This document shows, piece by piece, positions 12,102 through 22,648 of a stretch of 64,000 bases of DNA. The stretch is from positions 45,656 to 109,655 of the forward strand of contig SJOL01005988.1 of the NCBI GenBank assembly GCA_004794785.1. Reading direction: 5' to 3'. The DNA comes from Opisthorchis felineus (lineage: Eukaryota > Platyhelminthes > Trematoda > Opisthorchiida > Opisthorchiidae). A model generated the notes under the pieces. It did no database searches. It was not told where the DNA came from and worked only from the letters and a program-made list of their open reading frames with translations. Position numbers and translations under genes: made by a program. The first letter of the stretch is position 1; each line of letters begins with the position of its first letter.

Positions 12102-12221
12102 ACTGATCCGATTTTTTACGTCTGAACAGGTGAACATGTCCGACGCCTCGAACGACGACCCAATAACATACCTTGGATGTGTCGATCAACTGACCCACCA
12201 GTCAAGAGTTCAGATGAATGC

Positions 12222-12493
12222 AGTGTGCGCTGGTGGAGTAGTGGTAACACGCTCGCCTCGCATGTCAGATATGCGGAGTTCAAACTCCAGCACAGTCGTT
12301 GGATATGCACTGCTGATGAGCTCTAGTAACAGCGAAACTCGAGTCCAGTCCTTTCCCCTTGTAGTGTGGATTCACCGGAATGAATGCGTCAGGAGAGGAG
12401 GACGGTTGTTCGAATAATTTTCAGTTGTCAAGAAATATCAGTGAAAACTTGAGGAACACGCCTGCTGCCTGATTCTTAAACTAAACTAAACTG
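12222..12493 (+). mobile_element. tRNA-derived SINE with hammerhead, plus copy
   Basis: Starts GCGCTGGTGGAGTAGTGG (A-box-like), with B box GGAGTTCAAACTCC at 12275-12288 forming a perfect T-arm stem. A hammerhead motif follows at 12305-12351, then a body, and a tail of repeated AAACT (ACTAAACTAAACT) near 12478-12493. The layout tRNA promoter, hammerhead, short body matches the SINE-like Sm-alpha elements of schistosomes (established knowledge). The 131-residue open frame here is a by-product, not a gene. Confidence 0.82.
12305..12351 (+). ncRNA. Hammerhead ribozyme motif in SINE (best preserved)
   Basis: All three core elements are intact: CUGAUGA (12313-12319), GAAA (12334-12337) and the cleavage triplet GUC ending at 12345. 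Stem I is ACUG/CAGU, stem II is GCU/AGC with an eight-base loop (weaker than in the 11.97 kb copy), and stem III is the loop-less palindrome ACUCGAGU. This is the minimal type I form that usually needs dimerisation to cleave. It could retain weak activity. Confidence 0.78.
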
Positions 12494-13879
12494 ACCCTAG
12501 GTATATGGTACCTCAGATGTTAAAAGTTCTTGTTCTAAATGTCAAACATGTACAGGACCAAATCTTGCAGCTGCAGGTCTCACCAAACAACGAACACCCT
12601 CTCCTTTAACAATGCAGGGAAGATCAGTATCCAACGCAAATTCCGTGGACTTTGTAGATCCATCTTCGAATCGTAATTTCTATAATATTCCGCCTGATAA
12701 CAAACTCTGGATAAATCACCTTGGTGGCTGTTTTTATTTTTGCTTTCCGAGGAAGAGCGTGTGGGCAATCCCGAGGTTTTCGTTTATGAGACCTACCCAA
12801 TCAACCTCTCAGTTGACAGCGTCGAAAATTGCCCAATGACCACTTCACTCCTGGTTTGCCTCTCATTCAACTAGCGACGAATCCTTGCGAGTTGGTCTTC
12901 AGAACTTGAAACCACCGTTTAACAAGGATTGCGAATCTACGGCATAGTTTTATCCAACGAGATACATAGGAACGGCAGTGATTTGGCTGCGTACATCTCA
13001 TTATTTTTGAGGTAAAAAGCTGATTATAAAGTTGGGATTACCAAATGTTTGTCAAAACAATCGATCATCTCTGGAATTCAGACACTTTCATCGTAAACCA
13101 ATCATCCTTTCTGCTTCAGTTCAACAAGATCAAACAACAGTTAGCAAGTGCGAGTAATGGAGCAACCTGTTTCATCTCAGATGTGCCAGCGTGGAGGTGC
13201 CTTGTTTGTGTCGTGGCTGGATCATCGGTGGCATCTGTGTCCTGGAAATATAAGTAGGGTTCCTTGGACTCAAAATGACTTGAATGGCAACATCCGGCCG
13301 CATGGAGTGGTCTGCCAACCAACAGCGTAAAAACGTTAAATAATTAAACTGAAAGTCAAGATACAGCGAGAAATTAGGAAACGACTTTAGTAAACTAAAG
13401 GACAACTTCAGTTCATTCAGAAACTGCAGAGTTACAAAGAATCCATATCCCAGTTAGTTTTAATTCCTTAGGTCGTTTTCTTGCGTGAAGAACTGATATG
13501 ACATGAAAATGTACTTTAAATATCAAAGTTAGTAATATTGTACTTAGCAAAACGTTTGAATTCCGGAAAGTTAAGGGTCGGACCTTCACTTACGGCTAAT
13601 TCAAATGCGAATGCAGCAATAAACCACGAATTCTGACACTTCTGCTGCCAGAGGTGATAAACACATTACACCGTAGAGCAAGTCATCCAACCGTGACAAA
13701 TCTTGAAGTGTATACTGAGTGCAAGAAACATGCACTGCTTATGTTTCGCGATATAATAAAACGGTTGCGCGACAACTTACTGGTTTTCACCGCTCGTTTA
13801 ACTCATCTTGCACCGTAGCGTTTATCGGATACTAAAATACAAAACTTTGTTTCAACTCCAACTAATGCTCTATTCTTAG

Positions 13880-14111
13880 CCTCGCACACTAGAACCAGAC
13901 TCTCGCTTGGTTCAATGGGAAAATTCTGTTTATTCGTCGCTTGACCTTAGTAACCCTGGTGTGCATCTGATGGCCAACGACGGGTTTCTCTACACTGCTG
14001 GTTGGTTCCACGGAGCCCTCCATATTCACCGAGTGTTGTTGCCTAATTTCAACGGCCTTCCTAACTGGGATCATTTCCTTGTGACTCCAGTTCGTGAAGA
14101 TTACATACGAG
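13880..14111 (+). CDS. SEMA5: Semaphorin-5 exon: sema domain
   Basis: Encodes PRTLEPDSRLVQWENSVYSS then LDLSNPGVHLMANDGFLYTA and GWFHGALHIHRVLLPN, ending TPVREDYIR. The pattern matches the semaphorin strand pair where NSTA...DGELYAATV.DF...D..IYR leads to WLNEPNF. The acceptor TTCTTAG before 13880 gives phase 0, agreeing with the previous exon. The donor at 14112 is GTGAGT after phase 1, and the split codon completes as Glu with the next exon, restoring the conserved EPxFI motif. The family-typical insertion of Arg-Thr-Glu is missing. Confidence 0.87.
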
Positions 14112-15739
14112 GTGAGTTCAGTATGTATTTTGACTGACTATCATTTTTTGGTCGGAGAGATGCATAAGACTTCTAGATTTTACGAGAGAGTAATAGGTGA
14201 GATGTCTTTGTACTGTTGTGGTGGGTATAGGAAACATCTTTGGTTTTGCAATTTGGATAGATAGTGATGTTCCCGCTGCAATTCCTACACCAATCCTAAG
14301 TTTTATCTCATCCATAATGGGGACCCATATAGGTTACATGCTATAAGTCGTAGTTCCAATGTTTAAGAGTTACCGTTTGACAGTTCCTGTTTGTATGAAA
14401 TTCACATGCGGGTGCAAAGAGTAAAACACATATGGATGTTCCTTCCTGTGAATACTACTCCAAGGGATTCCCAATAGGTATTCTCTTTTGAGAACCGGTA
14501 GATTAATACCGATAAAAGTCTAATGCAATAACAACCAAGAAAAAACTTATTTCTATACTTAAAATTCAACGCTGCATCCTGAAAGGTACCTCCCACTAAA
14601 GGCATCTTCAGGCACAAGGTGTAAAGTAATATAGCACAGTTGCCCTCAGCTACAAGGGATCTCGTTGAATACAAATAGAACGACGCAATAATTTTCCGAC
14701 TACTCTAATCAACCACGATCGGAACTCGTTTTTTCTAGCAAATATTAGACACATCCAATTTCTTATTGAAAGCGTGTTTATCCCTCTATCCTCTAGCTTC
14801 ATTTCACACTAGGTAGTTGCAACGAATTGAGTTTGGTTCGATGTGTTTACAAATACCCTTCACGACATACACGGAGTATTGTTGTTCCAGCCAGAGTTGG
14901 GTTCACCTAAGTTGTTATGCAACCGGGCCAAAACAAAACAATCAGGATACATATCTACTAGATTGTTGGCCTTTTGAAAAGTGTAAAAAGAGCAGTCAAG
15001 TTAGGGAACAAAAAAATCTTTTGATGTGGATATCTTTTTCTCATCACACGTGCTAATAAGTCAAGCATGTTCTCTTAATATGTCCACCAAAATAATTCCG
15101 ATAAAATTAGATGGGTCTGTTGACAAAATTGGCATAACCAACCTCACTTGCTCAGATGCCCAAATTGTTTGCCACATATTGTTTGATTACGAAGCACAAC
15201 ACCATTTACCTCCACTCACTTTTCCCGGCTAATGGGGTAAACAGAAGAGCCCCAAATTTCGTTGGATAAGCTGTGCAATCTAATGGTCCCCTTTTAAACT
15301 TCGGAGTTTGACGTAATCGTCGGAGTTTCTTTGTTAAGTTTATTCTAACAGATTGGGAATTCTGGAAATTGGACTAGATATTTGGCTGCATTTTTGGGTT
15401 ACAGCATAATCTCAGCATTAATTTTCATTTCACTTTAGGTTAAGCAATAGTTGAACGGGTCGTATATAGTTGATGCCTTCAAAAGACGGGTCGCCGTTTA
15501 TGGTACACCTCGAATTGACCATCTAGTTAATTGCTTATCACTCACTTATTTGCCTACGTATCTACCTAATCAAATGAGTGCTTGTTTACTTACTTAATTA
15601 CCTGGTTGCCTAATTACTCATTTACTTGTCCGCTTACGTGCTTGGTTGGTTACTCACTAAGTTTCAGCAGTCTATGCTGTTCGTTTGTGCAGTCCTCGCT
15701 CCCGCACTCTTATGTTTCCGAAATTTTTTTGTCCCACAG
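14112..15739. other. Intron with simple TTAC-rich tract
   Basis: No gene seen. From about 15540 to 15660 the sequence is a degenerate ACTTACT/ACCT-rich simple repeat lying just upstream of the next exon's acceptor. Confidence 0.6.
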
Positions 15740-16118
15740 AACCGGCAAGTTTTATCGCAGCCTTTGAAACCAAAGAAGAGGTTTATTTCGTCATTCGAGA
15801 AATGGATTCGTTGACATGCGTTTCTCGTGTGCTAGGTCGGCAGTCACTAAGTCTGTCAGAAAAGCCAGAGTCAAAAGTTGAGGGTAATCTGAGTATCGTC
15901 ACTCGGCTGATAAGAATATGCAAGGGTGACCGCGGGGGATATCCATACGTGAATGAGGGAGAATTCGCCACATTTGCCAAAGCCACCCTACAATGCACTT
16001 CTTATGGGGATGAAAACACTGACTTGCGGGCGGAAACAGAACTTTCATTCACCTACGGGCTTGCTGCTACCTGGGATTCGATCGGTGAACACCTTTATGT
16101 TAGTTTTTCAACACCCAG
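15740..16118 (+). CDS. SEMA5: Semaphorin-5 exon: central sema domain
   Basis: Begins EPASFIAAFETKEEVYFVIR, the highly conserved EPxFVASFExxxxVYFFFRE segment. It later has TRLIRICKGDRGG, equivalent to the SRVARVCKNDxGG motif, then FATFAKATLQC, equivalent to TTFLKARLNC. Between the first two motifs there is an extra segment of roughly 20 residues (LGRQSLSLSEKPESK region) not present in typical class 5 proteins, and the usual Cys before it is shifted. The acceptor is GTCCCACAG before 15740; the donor at 16119 is GTAAGA (phase 2). This is the most conserved exon of the gene. Confidence 0.95.
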
Positions 16119-17107
16119 GTAAGAATAACTCTGTTTTTATGCTAACTGCTCCGATTGAGGGAATGTCACGAGGACCCTCACGGCAGCAAGACTGCTTGAA
16201 TAATCTCCTTTATCGCCTCCAAGTTTGACGGAGGTCTAGCACAAATCAGCATAAGCTAATGAAGAACCATTTTGGGTAGACGGACAAGATTGCGTTGTTC
16301 AACCGGTGTCATTAATGGACAAGATTTTCGGTTTATTGTAGTCTGGGATGAAGTCAAGGCTGTAGTTGACACAATGTCTTGTACGATCAGCCCGTGTGTC
16401 GTCTAAGAAAAACTACTTCCTTACAAAGGATATTTTGATCTTTCCCTCCGACTGGGCTTCAATAAGAAACACATCTACCTAACTAAACGCTCTGTCTGCT
16501 GCCCGTAAACCTAATGAGAACATGACACCCCTCCTGAAAACTCATTTGGGAGAAAGTACAACTGCTGGAACTCGTTTTTTTCTTAAAGAGTTTTGCATGT
16601 GTATGAGTCATTCTTCGTAGAAACAGTGATATCAACGTACGTGAATGCCCATGAAAGTTTAGATAAAACACTCAAATCTAGGCGCCCATAGTAGGCATAT
16701 CTGAATGGTCATACCATGAAGATACGGGGTCCTTTTTAGAAGTATTAGTTATTTCCTTTAGCCTACTCCAGGTGTGCTTTTGTCCATGTGTAGACAGTTT
16801 ATTTGAGACCGTAGGTTCTTTCATCCAGTAGCTAGAATTAAGCGACAAAGATCAAAAGGGACTCACCAAAACATCCAAAATATCTCAGTACTTCTATCAA
16901 GCAGGGAAAGTGTAAAAACTCACATTAACATAACCTAATCCCTAGTTTAAGTGACGTAATTGCAAGTTGTATTCGGAACTAAGTAGCTTGGACCGCAAGC
17001 AATTTGTCACCGTCAAACTAAACACTGTCTGATGACTGGTTGACTTCTCTCCTGAATGTATTGCATCATACTGTAAAACTATCTTAATTAGACTATTCTC
17101 CTTTCAG
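16119..17107. other. Intron; nothing recognised
   Basis: About 1 kb without supported features. Confidence 0.6.
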
Positions 17108-17240
17108 GGGATATCCAAAATCTGCCGCGATATGCATCTACTCCAAAGAAGCGATCGAGAAAGCATTTCGGAGTGAACTGTATTCACCGCATTCTGAGAG
17201 TGGCAAACCAGAAGCAATTACTAATACAATTCCAAACATT
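17108..17240 (+). CDS. SEMA5: Semaphorin-5 exon: sema domain
   Basis: Continues RGYPKSAAICIYSKEAIEKA and ends AITNTIPNI. It matches the family pattern SAVCAFNLSAISQAFNGPF...NPIPNF, including the conserved Cys and the IPN just before the next exon's Cys. The acceptor CTCCTTTCAG and donor ATT|GTAAGT (17241) are strong. Phase 2 enters, phase 0 leaves. Confidence 0.92.
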
Positions 17241-18419
17241 GTAAGTTACTCCTTGTGTGTATGCCAAAAACGTAGACGTTTTCTGTGCTGTTAAAAAATA
17301 GCAGACCATCATGGCACTCATTTAAAGTAGAGCTGAGTATTGGTACTTCTTCTGAGTTGAATTTGGATGACTTTGAATTCAATTTTTCTGCATCTTTTAT
17401 TGCTGTCACAAAAACAAATTATCTTTTTGTTCAGGTTTTCTGGATGACAAAAATTCTCTGAACAAATTTCCTGGTGCTAGTTTGAACGGTTCTTTTTCAA
17501 GAAAAGAATAAGTTGCAAAACAATGCACATAAACAAGGCACACAAAAGTTTTTATGAGAGCTGGATACACTACCCAGGAAGATCAGAAGATACTCCCATG
17601 CATTCTGTTCATAAGTAAACAATAAGTGACGTGTTTTGTCCACTTGAGAACCCAGGCTTTTTCGTCTATTAATTCAACAATTCAACTACATTGGAATCGG
17701 GATAATCCGACTGATACCTAAACAGCAGATTCCTAATAAGTTTGCCTAATCGGTCCAGGAAGCGAAATTCTAGGTAAGCCATTCCACATCAGCACACCGT
17801 GGTTGGTTTTCTTACATTAATGATGACTGGCTTCGATGGTCGGGCAATGAGTGTCACACATACAAGACTTCAGACACTGTGGTTTAACTTGCCGTTCAAA
17901 AAAGGACGACAAAATATAACCGCTAAAGCTATGGGATTCAGAGATTGTGGCCCATTAGGGTAACACCTTATAAAATCTGCCTGACGGAACTTTCCGGTAT
18001 TTCTGTCGATATTACACTTTGAAGACAAAAGACTATTTTTCGAACTTGTTAATGATCCTCAGTGCTTGTCTGAATAATTTCAAAAGAAGCTATGCATGAG
18101 TTGGGAGTCATGTGTGTACTAAACTTCCAAGAAAGCCTGAAGTAAACTGGTTCATCAGCATGGAGTCAGGTTGGAAATGTCTGGATTTAAAAAGCTATAG
18201 GTTCCGGATTTCTACCCTTGAAGAGAATTGTAATGATATTCATCCCTTTAGAACATCCATATGAGGAAGTGACCATTGCTCAAGTAGTCCTATATTCAGG
18301 AAAGAACCAGGCGGGCTGTGTACCGTATCTCCTCCACTGATGAACAGAAGCATTTGAATTTTAGTTGCAGGTGGTTGCGGAAATAATAGAATTCACATTC
18401 ACAACTCTGGTTTTAACAG

Positions 18420-18590
18420 TCCTCCTCTCGTCTTGGTAGTACGGTCCTAACGAGTCCCCACGAAACAGGAAGACAACGGATTTGAGCTTTTCTCTTATTG
18501 GAGCTCAGCAGTAGTGTATATATTTGGCCGTGCCTGGGTCTAAACTCTAGACATCCACTATGCGAGGCGGATTTGAGGGGAAGTTAAAAC
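18420..18590 (-). mobile_element. Decayed tRNA/hammerhead SINE, minus copy
   Basis: On the minus strand it shares the family-1 order: a B-box remnant TAGAGTTTAGACCCAGGCAC, then GGCCAAATAT, a hammerhead remnant with CUGCUGA in place of CUGAUGA, a GCUC stem, an A-rich GAAA position and CUCAAAUC. Clearly related to 11912-12101 but too decayed to be active. Confidence 0.6.
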
Positions 18591-21459
18591 AGAGTAATGT
18601 TAGCTAAACAACTACGCTGCAGGAACTATCTGTAACAGAATGGTGAGCTGGTGAAAACACGATTGTCACCAGTTTCCTGATGATGCAGAGAATTAACATA
18701 GACCTCGATCTGGCTGCTACTCTTATAAAATTCCAGCAATCAAGAAAAAACGGACAAATAATTCTGGAGCTTCTTTTGCTGCTGGTATGATCCAGGTGAA
18801 CATGTTGTCATAAATATGGAATGAAAACCTGAGAAAATTCGTAAGCAGATTCGTGTTATGGTCATGAAAAAGAAGTCCGTCTCTTTGTGATGCAAATCTG
18901 GTCGAATTTGTGGCTATTTCACGGCATCGGAACTGACGTCTGCCAAGTGGGGAGTTTCTTGGTTATTTTTCGAACAAAATGTATGCTACCATATTCTCGG
19001 GGAACATAATAGTTTTTCGCCCAGTTTCATGTATCCCTGTTGGGGAAGGATCAGAATAACTCAGAATAACTAGGATGAATCATGAGGACGACAGCTAACT
19101 GCAGTGGAATTAGTTAAACGTGGACAAAATTCCATTGTTCATAATATGTCTCTTATCCTTTGCTGCAGAACATCATGCTTCTCCAATCGATTAGCAAATC
19201 AGCATATAATTTTAAGAAAGTCAGAACATACCCGTTCTGATTGCTTGGTTCGTGGAGGGAGGTCAAATTACACACGTTTTTGCCTAGAATAATATTAGTG
19301 AAATGAGAAACGACCATTCCAGGTGGGCAGAGGATTTCGTAGCATTTTCGTGGCCATTTCATGTTCATCAGCGTTACGTACCTGTTCTAGTCGTTGATAC
19401 CCAGAACGTTACGTTTAAACCTATCTAGCACTGGTTCTTTTAGTCAGAATTGTGCAAGATAAACGAAAGTAATTCGAAAGACTGTTGGACACTCAGCTTA
19501 TCAGTTCACCCTTTCGGCAGTATATCGTAATACTGGTAGGTGGTATGTATCTGTTCGCCGAGCTTGCCATTCGCTTGAAGGCAAATCACCAAGCTCTGTG
19601 AATAGCTCCACAGCCACCTGATCTACAACCGGTTTCCTCTCACTTGGGCAAAAGTGCGAGTTTCCAGCTCTGAAAATTGACACATCAACTAACTGGATAT
19701 GTAAAGCATGCCTCCTGATGCTATTGCAATCCAAACCGATTTAACATTGTGACCGGTCTATAGCTGAAGATCGAACTGAACTTAATCAGTCTCACAGTTG
19801 TACCTAATATAGATTTAGGCCACAACAGCCACTTCTCGCTAACACCAGTCCACTTCGGCCCCAGCTTTCAACCGCTATTCCTATGGCTAACAGTTTGTCT
19901 GTAGCCGCACTCCTAGTGGCACATTTCGGGTACTCACATAAGCTTGATAGGTCTGTGGTGGGTATTTTCGCAAACTGGCGAGTTCATTTTTTCAAGTTGG
20001 CCCCCCTTTGCTGCGAATGTAGATTTTTCACTTGAGGACGTGCATCCAACCTGTGTGGTGTAAACAAGCCTTCAGGCTTCCACTGCCGTTTTCAGGTCTA
20101 TCCATCTATCGTTGATCGGATATGGCTGTGATGTGAGTAAAATGGACCTGTCGTGTGAATCCAGTGCAAACTGGGCGGAGGTGGGGCATGGTGGTGTACA
20201 CTTGAGACTGTCAACTCAAAATAACTCACTGTACCATGTTGAGACCTCAAGGAACAGCAATGATTCATGCTGGAAAATGTTACGTAGCAGTTACCCATGC
20301 AGTACACTTTCCCCTACTGTGCATCTTTAGATGTAAAGTTAAGAAGCGTAGCAGCCGACCTTTTGTGCCTGACCCAGAAACACTTTTATAGCCACTGCGA
20401 CTTCTACAAATGACCTGTGATGCGTACAAGGACAGTACACCCAATGTTTACATATGCTGTGTCCTAACCGAATGGAATACATACCAGGAACACCCTTCTG
20501 ATTGGAGGAATGATGATCGTCATGTTACTCGGTTTTCGCTCACAAAGCGTGATAACCACCCCTAGAGTTCTGATTGTATCCGTTCTTGTCGTTTGAGTTT
20601 GTCGGATAGAAACTCTTACGAGTGTTTGTGAATAATAAACTAAACGCAGCGATCTTCAAACCAGAGAAAGGCTCGCCTCTCACATACATCCATTTCATTT
20701 TCAAAGTTATTTATTAGACTTCGTTCTTACTTGACACTGCTTGGCAACACAGCAAAACCTAGATATTACAGGTGAGCAACATGGTTCTAACTGCGTATTC
20801 AAGTTTTCAGTCAGGACGCTATTCATTGTCCGAGTGTGCTGAATAGCCTGCGTGAACCCGAAATCTCTTACCTTCTACCTGAGGGCCAATTGGAGTGCGC
20901 ACCTTACATCCGGGTGAAAATATGTAGTAGTAGTCACAGTGTTGCTCATCAGTCGCTAGTACGTTGACTAAGTACAGTGGCATCCTTCCCGGACTGAAAG
21001 TCTCTCTTGTCGGTACCATTCGCTTTTGCAAGAACAGACTTCTAACCCTACCCTGGCACCATTTTCCCACTAAGCTGTTATGCGACCATCATTACAATAA
21101 ATACTGGTTAGGAAATAATGGGTGTGTAAATATTTTCAAGTTCACGGATAACAGTCCTCGTGATAGGATATTTACATCTTAGTTAGGACAACTAAGAAAC
21201 AAGTAAATGCAAGTATTCTTTTTCATCTTCTGCTCGTGTTTTTTCAACTACAGGTTTCTCGTTTTTCAGTATGGTTTTACTTTATGGTTTTCACACGTTG
21301 ATTTTGAGGTGTTTTTTAGAAAAAAGAAAGTCAGTATCGGAAGCTTGTGTATATTCATGACTTAAAACTGAAATTACCTGTTTCAAATGGCAGGCTCAGA
21401 ACCGTATCCCAACAACGCAGGCCAGCCAAAAGATGCATATAACAGCAAGCAAATCTGAT

Positions 21460-21560
21460 CCACGAAGCCTCTTTGTTTTCGAGTTTTTCTTTGTTTGAGG
21501 TCAGCAGCAGTGAAAATTTCGTGCAATGACCGGATGTTTGGTCACTGTGTGAGAAGTCGA
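21460..21560 (-). mobile_element. Possible very old family-1 SINE fragment
   Basis: On the minus strand a hammerhead-like order CUGCUGA, CCUC, GAAA-like A-rich run and ACUCGAAAAC resembles the 18.5 kb copy. No tRNA boxes are recognisable. Low confidence. Confidence 0.3.
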
Positions 21561-22282
21561 ATTGCGCCCATAAGCCACTTTAGGGAACATCATTTACAGT
21601 CATCGGGAAACAGCCGAGGAATGAATAGTCTGAAAGCTAAAGAATGTGGTCACAGTACTTTAACAGCGGTGATCTAAAATGACATCAAGCTGTCGGATAC
21701 CTTGCAGACTGTAAAAACTAAGAATCCTCATTCACGTGTATCTGAATCGTGATTATTATTAGCTGGTTGGTCCCAGGTCCACTCTTACAGCGGCAGTCAG
21801 GGCATGGAGAATATAAAAGGAGGAATACCATTTAGCTGAACATCCGATATTCTATCCCTCGGGAATGCAACGTATAGAGGTATGGTCAGTTCGTCCACAG
21901 AATTTTGACTGGGTTATGTTTGCCATAGGGATCTGCTGTAAATATTGACTTGCACTAACGGGAAGTACTTGCAGCAACAGATGGACTGTTAAAAAGCACG
22001 GTTTTTTTTATAGGTGGTTCTTACCTTGGTTCGCCTTTTGTCTTTTTATATCCTAAACACACAATTGATTCTAGTGTAGCCTAAGTAGCTAACGTGGACT
22101 ATGAACTTAACAACACTGAGCTAGTTTGAATACCACGTTTCGTTATGTGAATTATGAAAAAAAATGCCTTTAGCATTCAATTGATAAGTAGCTCATGTCT
22201 AACTAAACAATCCATAGCCTTCTGTTTTTGTAAAAAAAAATAGGTAGCTGGTCTGTTGAGCAAAGCGTTTTATTTCTTTCAG

Positions 22283-22648
22283 TGTTCAAGATTCAGCTCC
22301 AAAACTCTAACTGATCGCGAGTTAGAACAAAGCAGAAGCCTATCTCGTAATCACGTTCTACGCAAAGATCCTATTCGTCCGATCAACAACCGTCCTGTTC
22401 TGACGCATCCTAACCCGGGTGAACCAATTGATATTGTGTATCCCACAGATATCACCTGGAACCATATTGCTATAGACAGAGTTGGATCAATCGTCGTTTT
22501 GTATTTGGCCAAACTCCGATCCCTCGAACGCTATTTGCTCGTTGGTTTCAAAACAAAGCCTGTCCTACGGGCATGTCATGTGGACCAGTTTCTACTTGAC
22601 GTTGATAAAACGACTGAAGAGATAACTGCTATGGGTCAGAAAATTATG
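22283..22648 (+). CDS. SEMA5: Semaphorin-5 exon: late sema domain
   Basis: Encodes 122 residues: CSRFSSKTLTDRELEQSRSL, then NHVLRKDPIRPINNRPVL, WNHIAIDRVGSIVVLYLAKL, and a hydrophobic YLLVGFKTKPVLRACH strand. It matches C.......EL..A..FL.ss.aVqP...pl, then (F)shlaVD.V.....vlyvGTesGtvlKa of semaphorins; the GTEsG turn is diverged to GFKTK. The acceptor TATTTCTTTCAG and donor ATG|GTGAGA (22649) are in phase 0 both ways. Confidence 0.92.

Larger units (their letters stand above)
8221..13879. other. Intron carrying hammerhead-bearing repeats
   Basis: This 5.7 kb intron holds a short dispersed repeat near 9265-9400, a ~306 bp-monomer inverted dimer (10788-11450) and two head-to-head tRNA-derived SINEs (11912-12101 and 12222-12493), each listed separately. 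The remainder (8221-9260, 9400-10780, 12500-13880) shows no gene I can support. Confidence 0.7.
17241..22282. other. Intron with decayed SINE copies
   Basis: This 5 kb intron contains an old family-1 SINE copy (about 18420-18590) and a possible one at 21460-21560. The open frames at 19104-19734 and 20098-20330 show no family resemblance or splice support. Confidence 0.6.

Noticed and set aside
12022..12417. 131-codon plus-strand frame
   Set aside because: It crosses two oppositely oriented SINEs and their spacer, so it is a repeat by-product.
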